9,066 nt of DNA from an uncultured Opitutia bacterium (GTDB taxonomy: Bacteria > Verrucomicrobiota > Verrucomicrobiae > Opitutales > UBA953). Below the pieces are notes generated by a model that was given only the letters and a program-made list of their open reading frames with translations, did no database searches and had not been told where the DNA came from. This document shows, piece after piece, positions 5,245-9,066 of the stretch. The stretch is from assembly GCA_903859115.1 (NCBI GenBank), contig CAIOLH010000062.1:1-9066 (forward strand), given 5' to 3'. Position 1 is the stretch's first letter, and every line of letters begins with the position of its first letter. The position numbers and the translations under genes are program-made.

Positions 5245-7674
5245 TTAAAGGGAAGGGCGAACAGAAAGAATCTCCACCGCTTCGATCACGTCACCAGGTA
5301 GGTATTCATCATAGCCACCTAATTTAATACCGCATTCAAAGCCGGCCTTAACTTCAGAGGCATCGTCCTTAAATCGACGGAGAGTTTCAACCGGACCTTG
5401 GTGGATGACTTGACCTTTACGTAATAAGCGAGCCTTGGCGGCGCGTTTGATTAAGCCTTCGGTCACCATACAACCAGCTACTTTGTGTTCTTTGCCTAAT
5501 GGGAAAACTGCACGAACTTCAGCTGCACCCAATTTGTTTTCACGCAACTCAGGATCGAGTAATTCAGCCATCGCTTCTTTAACTAGAGTGATGAGTTCGT
5601 AAATAATATCGTGACTGAGGATGCGAACACCGGTGCGTTTAAGCATCGGTTGAACGCCGTTTTCAAGTTTGGTATCAAAGCCAACAATGATAGATTTAGC
5701 TGCTTCAGCGAGTTGGACGTCACTCTGGGTGATGGGTCCAACGGATCCGCCAACGATTTCAAGGCGAACTTTGCTCGACTTGATATCTTCCAGGCATCCT
5801 TGGAGTGCTTCGAGAGTTCCGTTCACATCGGCTTTTAGCAGACCGCGTAAAATCTTTTCTTTATCTTTTTCCAGAGCGGCCATCAGACGATCGAGATCCG
5901 ACATTCCTGGACGAGCGGGTGTCGCAGGCTTACCAGCGATATTTTCGCTGACTTTGCGTGCGGCTTGCGCGGCTTCTTCAGCGAGTTCACGTGCTTCGCG
6001 GTCATTCTTCACCGTGCGGAATTTAGTTCCAGGTGCAGGTACAGCATCCCAACCTAAAACGAGAGCAGGGGTTCCAGGAGGTGCGTTATTTAAACGCTGA
6101 CCTTGGTCATCCATTAAAGCACGGACTTTACACCAAGTCTCTCCGCACACAAAAGTGTCGCCCGGTTTTAAAGTTCCTTTTTGGACGATGACGGTCGCAG
6201 TCGGTCCGCGACCAGTCTCCATTTGCGATTCAACGATTACGCCTTGGGCAGCGCATTTAGGATTTGCTTTAAGGTCGAGAACTTCAGCTTGCAGTAAAAT
6301 CGACTCAATGAGTTCGTTCATGCCAGTTCCCTTAAGAGCGGAAACGGCATTGGTAATAGTTTCACCACCCCAATCTTCGGGAGTGATGTTGCGTTGCTGC
6401 ATCTGTTGTTTGACGCGGTCGATGTTGGCACCTTTCGCATCCACTTTATTAATCGCACAAACCACGGCAGTCGCATGCTTTTGTGCAAATTTTAAGGCTT
6501 CTTCGGTTTGCGGCATGAATCCGTCATCTGCAGCAACCACGAGTACGGCAACGTCAGTAACGCTGGCTCCACGTTCGCGCATTTTAGCAAATGCTGCGTG
6601 ACCAGGTGTGTCTAAGAAAGTAACGGAGCGACCTTTGTATTCAGGTTTTTCGCCGAGATATTTTACGGTGTAGGCACCAATGTGTTGGGTAATGCCGCCT
6701 GCTTCACCCGATACTACATTAGTCTTTCGGAAATAATCTAAAAGAGTTGTTTTACCGTGGTCGACGTGACCAAGCACACAAACGACTGGTGGACGAATAA
6801 CCATCGACGCTGGATCGTCATCGGTATTCTTAACTTCTTTTTTAACAGGCTGTGCACCTTCGCCGCGGTGACGAATTTCTAAAACGAAGCCATGTTTCTC
6901 GGCGACTTTTTTGGCGTCCGTTTCTTCAATCACTGAAGTAAGGCTCACCACTTTGCCTAATTCCATTAACGAGCCGATGACTTGGAAGGGTTTTAAATTT
7001 AATGCGATGGCGAAGTCGCGAACTACAATCGGAGGACGAACCGTTACATTGCCTCTGCTGCCCGGAGCAACTTGTGCCGCGGTCGATGTCGGACGTGAGA
7101 CCACCGGTGTGATGGGCGGACGTGGAATTGAAGGGATAGGTGCAGGACGATTGGGTTCAGCGCTCGCCGTGGTTGGCACTATTTTAACCGGTGGTAAATC
7201 GTTTCGTGGCGCAACTGGACGAGGGGGCAGCGGCGGCGGTGTTGCCGATCTTAAAGGAGGAACAATTTTTGGCGGAGTCGAAGAAGTGGGCGGCGGAGTT
7301 ACTTTCGCAACCGGTGGAGCGACTGGCTTCGGCGCTTCAACTTTAACTGCGGGTGCAGGTTGAGGAGCTGCGACAGGGGCAACTGGTGCGACTGGCTCAA
7401 CCACTGCTTTGGGTTTTTCCTCTTCTGCTTTTTTAGGAATTTTACTGAGAACGAATTCTAATAAATCTTCGCGGCAAGGTTTAGGAAGGTTACTAGATGC
7501 ACTCGGCTTCTTACCGTTTGAGTAAATGTAATCTTTGTAGTCAGGACGCGCCGCGATAAAATCATCCGTTAGCTGTAGAAGGAGTTTAACCTCTATGCCT
7601 AATTCTTTGGCAACTTCACTAAAACGCTGAGTCGTTGCTGCTCGCTTGGATTCAGGTTTTTTCTTCTCGGTCAT
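5245..7674 (-). CDS. infB: Translation initiation factor IF-2
   Basis: An 809-residue GTPase that places fMet-tRNA on the 30S subunit and promotes 50S joining. Domains in order: an IF2_N-like helical module at about residues 15-80 (RFSEVAKELGIEVKLLLQL); a Pro/Ala/Val-rich linker at about 85-205, likely disordered; a second IF2_N module at about 212-266 (RPPIVVRDFAIALNLKPFQVIGSLMELG); and the G domain from about 293 with G1 GHVDHGKT (302-309), G3 DTPGH (355-359), G4 NKVD (409-412) and G5 SALKG (445-449). Domains II-IV follow, including the C-terminal GAAEVRAVFPLGK-HKVAGCMVTEG barrel that binds the formyl-methionyl end. The ATG at 7674 has no visible Shine-Dalgarno. It lies 41 nt downstream of nusA and 3 nt upstream of rbfA, consistent with one transcript. 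All catalytic motifs are intact, including the His of DTPGH. Confidence 0.98.
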   Translation of the reverse strand: MTEKKKPESKRAATTQRFSEVAKELGIEVKLLLQLTDDFIAARPDYKDYIYSNGKKPSASSNLPKPCREDLLEFVLSKIPKKAEEEKPKAVVEPVAPVAPVAAPQPAPAVKVEAPKPVAPPVAKVTPPPTSSTPPKIVPPLRSATPPPLPPRPVAPRNDLPPVKIVPTTASAEPNRPAPIPSIPRPPITPVVSRPTSTAAQVAPGSRGNVTVRPPIVVRDFAIALNLKPFQVIGSLMELGKVVSLTSVIEETDAKKVAEKHGFVLEIRHRGEGAQPVKKEVKNTDDDPASMVIRPPVVCVLGHVDHGKTTLLDYFRKTNVVSGEAGGITQHIGAYTVKYLGEKPEYKGRSVTFLDTPGHAAFAKMRERGASVTDVAVLVVAADDGFMPQTEEALKFAQKHATAVVCAINKVDAKGANIDRVKQQMQQRNITPEDWGGETITNAVSALKGTGMNELIESILLQAEVLDLKANPKCAAQGVIVESQMETGRGPTATVIVQKGTLKPGDTFVCGETWCKVRALMDDQGQRLNNAPPGTPALVLGWDAVPAPGTKFRTVKNDREARELAEEAAQAARKVSENIAGKPATPARPGMSDLDRLMAALEKDKEKILRGLLKADVNGTLEALQGCLEDIKSSKVRLEIVGGSVGPITQSDVQLAEAAKSIIVGFDTKLENGVQPMLKRTGVRILSHDIIYELITLVKEAMAELLDPELRENKLGAAEVRAVFPLGKEHKVAGCMVTEGLIKRAAKARLLRKGQVIHQGPVETLRRFKDDASEVKAGFECGIKLGGYDEYLPGDVIEAVEILSVRPSL

Positions 7675-7715
7675 AAGCTAACTGGGTGAAATCGGTTTAA
7701 GGAAATCTTTTGATT

Positions 7716-8966
7716 TTAGTTGGAGGCTTTAGCTTTAGTGACCGCATCCAGAACGAGTTTGATTTCGTCAGGAGTTAAATCAGTGCCAGCAAAGTCTTCC
7801 GCGGTTACGCCTTCGAAAGCGCCAACGCTCTCGATGCCGAGACCGATGAATTTAGCAACGAGCTCAGGAGAGAGTTGGAGTTGAGCAGCTAAACGGAGAG
7901 CTTTATCGCCGAGTTGTGCTTCCACGCTTTCAGCCACGTGGAGCGACTTGGTGATGTCTAAGCGCCAGCCCATTAATTTAGAGGTGAGGCGTGCGTTGCG
8001 ACCTTTGCTGCCAATCGCGATACGCATATCGTCTTCATTCACTTCGAAGTGGATGAGTTTATTGCGTTCATCGATGTGTACATTTCTTGGTTTCGCTGGG
8101 CGAATCGCTTCTTCCAGTAATTGTAATGGAGCGGCGTGCCAGCGGATGATGTCAATTTTCTCACCGTTAAGTTCTTTAACGATGTTACGAACGCGGGCCC
8201 CACGGGCACCGACGCAAGCACCGACGGGATCCACTTTAGGATCGGACGAATCAACGGCAATTTTTGTGCGGTAACCAGGATCGCGTGCCATTGCAGCGAT
8301 TTTAACGGTTTTATCAGCAATTTCGGCTACTTCTAATTCAAGTAAGCGACGAACGAAATTAGGATCAGCACGTGAAAGAATAAATTCGCGACCACGTTGG
8401 GAGTCTTCGCGGATTTCTTTTAGGAGACAGCGAATACGGTCACCGGTTCTGAATTCTTCACCCTGACAACGCTCAGCGCGGGTCAGTACAGCTTCGGCCG
8501 AACTTAATTCAACAACGACATTACCACGTTCGGTACGACGGACGACGCCAGTAACAATGTCACCCACTTTATCTTTGTACTCTTTGAAGACTTGGTCTTT
8601 TTCGATTTTACGGAATTTTTGGTTTAATAATTGTTGAGTGGTCTTAGCGGCAATGCGTCCGAGTTCGGAAACATCAATCGGGCGGCGCACTTCGTCACCT
8701 ACGCGAGCGTAGACGTCGAGCGTGATGGCCATAACGGGGTTCATCTCGCGGAGAGGGTCGGAAACAGCGTCGGTTACGGTGAAAACCGCGTAGGCGTCGA
8801 GCTTACCGGTGTCGGGATTGGCCACGACCTCGATCTTTTGTCCCGCGAGGTTGGACTTCTCGACGGAGGCCTTGATCGCCTCGGTAATGAACTCACAGGC
8901 TTCATTCTTAGGGATGTGCTTCTCCTTTTCGAGGTATTGGAGATAAGGTTTGATATCTACGCTCAT
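7716..8966 (-). CDS. nusA: Transcription termination/antitermination factor NusA
   Basis: A 416-residue NusA. Domains in order: an N-terminal RNA polymerase-binding region (about 1-130); an S1 domain (about 133-198, GDIVTGVVRRTERGNVVVEL and a FILSRADPNFVRRLLELEV join); KH1 (about 215-285, PKVDPVGACVGARGARVRNIVKEL); KH2 (about 290-345, AIGSKGRNARL); and a short C-terminal helix-hairpin-helix-like part (about 365-412, LSPELVAKFIGLGIESVGAFEGVTAE). It is shorter than E. coli NusA (495 residues, two acidic repeats) and longer than the Bacillus form (about 370). NusA binds elongating RNA polymerase and affects pausing, intrinsic termination and antitermination. The ATG at 8966 is the first start in the frame within the conserved N-terminus; the leader before it is pyrimidine- and A-rich (CACACCACCACATCC) with no Shine-Dalgarno. 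A terminator hairpin lies 32 nt before the start codon, which suggests control by attenuation or an upstream gene ending there. rimP, often just upstream in other bacteria, is not in the 100 bp available. Confidence 0.97.
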   Translation of the reverse strand: MSVDIKPYLQYLEKEKHIPKNEACEFITEAIKASVEKSNLAGQKIEVVANPDTGKLDAYAVFTVTDAVSDPLREMNPVMAITLDVYARVGDEVRRPIDVSELGRIAAKTTQQLLNQKFRKIEKDQVFKEYKDKVGDIVTGVVRRTERGNVVVELSSAEAVLTRAERCQGEEFRTGDRIRCLLKEIREDSQRGREFILSRADPNFVRRLLELEVAEIADKTVKIAAMARDPGYRTKIAVDSSDPKVDPVGACVGARGARVRNIVKELNGEKIDIIRWHAAPLQLLEEAIRPAKPRNVHIDERNKLIHFEVNEDDMRIAIGSKGRNARLTSKLMGWRLDITKSLHVAESVEAQLGDKALRLAAQLQLSPELVAKFIGLGIESVGAFEGVTAEDFAGTDLTPDEIKLVLDAVTKAKASN

Positions 8967-8998
8967 GGATGTGGTGGTGTGTTGGAAATTTTAGGGAC

Positions 8999-9025
8999 AA
9001 AAAAAGCGGGCCCGAATGGACCCAC
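8999..9025 (-). terminator. Strong intrinsic terminator (or attenuator) upstream of nusA
   Basis: On the minus strand GTGGGTCC (9025-9018) pairs with GGGCCCGC (9013-9006), 8 bp with two G-U pairs, closing the loop ATTC and followed by seven T (9005-8999). It reads toward nusA and ends 32 nt before the start codon. It either ends a gene outside the window or acts as a regulated attenuator in the nusA leader. Confidence 0.85.
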
Positions 9026-9039
9026 CTCAATGAAAGGTG
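9023..9039 (-). promoter_or_regulatory. Small hairpin competing with the nusA leader terminator
   Basis: On the minus strand CACCTT (9039-9034) pairs with GAGGTG (9028-9023), 6 bp with one T-G, around a five-base loop. Its 3' arm uses 9023-9025, which also form the base of the terminator stem, so the two structures cannot both be complete. This is the arrangement of an anti-terminator, but the stem is short and no ligand or leader peptide is apparent. Confidence 0.35.
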
Positions 9040-9053
9040 ACTGTCTTATGTTT

Positions 9054-9059
9054 ATTATA
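9054..9059 (-). promoter_or_regulatory. Candidate -10 box (TATAAT) for nusA-infB-rbfA
   Basis: A perfect TATAAT reads toward nusA in an AT-rich stretch. Its -35 box would fall outside the window, so only half of the promoter can be judged. Transcription would begin near 9047 with an A, giving a leader of about 81 nt that includes both hairpins. Confidence 0.4.
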
Positions 9060-9066
9060 AAGAGGG

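Noticed and set aside
6911..7363. Gly-rich 150-residue plus-strand frame.
   Set aside because: It is the antisense reading of the Pro/Ala-rich linker of IF-2; the glycine richness is a shadow of proline codons.
7688..7715. AAATC-AAAA-GATTT hairpin between nusA and infB.
   Set aside because: Five AT-rich pairs with no T-tract cannot terminate; the nusA-infB gap is most simply read-through.

Overview
This is 9,066 bp of moderate-GC bacterial chromosome carrying eight protein genes and one tRNA gene. It is almost fully coding, and no gap between genes exceeds 300 bases. I see no mobile element, CRISPR array or phage gene. The combination suggests a member of the Verrucomicrobiota, perhaps the Opitutae. 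The points in favour are a secreted HEIGH-type metalloprotease of a family common in PEP-CTERM bacteria, a McsA/McsB pair outside the Firmicute ctsR-clpC setting, a separate ACP/ketosynthase pair, and scarce Shine-Dalgarno motifs. This is an inference from gene content, not from a marker-gene comparison.

Layout from left to right. 1-669 (-): start of a secreted zinc metalloprotease, cut by the window edge. 739-1428 (-): DEDDy 3'-5' exonuclease of the RNase D type. 1504-1579 (+): tRNA-Ala(GGC) with encoded CCA, followed by its own terminator and then a hairpin terminator shared with the convergent acyl carrier gene. 1688-1972 (-) and 1983-3224 (-): acyl carrier protein and a FabF-like ketosynthase, transcribed ketosynthase first, 10 nt apart. 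3322-3804 (+) and 3809-4882 (+): mcsA and mcsB, divergent from the ketosynthase gene. 4879-5241 (-), 5245-7674 (-) and 7716-8966 (-): rbfA, infB and nusA, transcribed nusA-infB-rbfA, the widely conserved transcription/translation cluster. mcsB and rbfA run into each other and share their stop codons.

How the genes work together. NusA (transcription elongation and termination), IF2 (initiator tRNA loading) and RbfA (30S maturation) form a housekeeping expression operon. McsA and McsB form a protein-arginine kinase system that, in Firmicutes, marks proteins for ClpC-ClpP; the catalytic and phosphoarginine-sensing motifs are intact, but neither CtsR nor ClpC is in the window. The ACP/ketosynthase pair makes or extends acyl chains on a dedicated carrier.

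No wholly unknown system is evident. The best leads are regulatory. A perfect TATAAT, a small hairpin and a strong intrinsic terminator overlap within about 100 bp upstream of nusA and look like a possible attenuator. A perfect 9-bp inverted repeat sits directly before the ketosynthase start, between two divergent operons.
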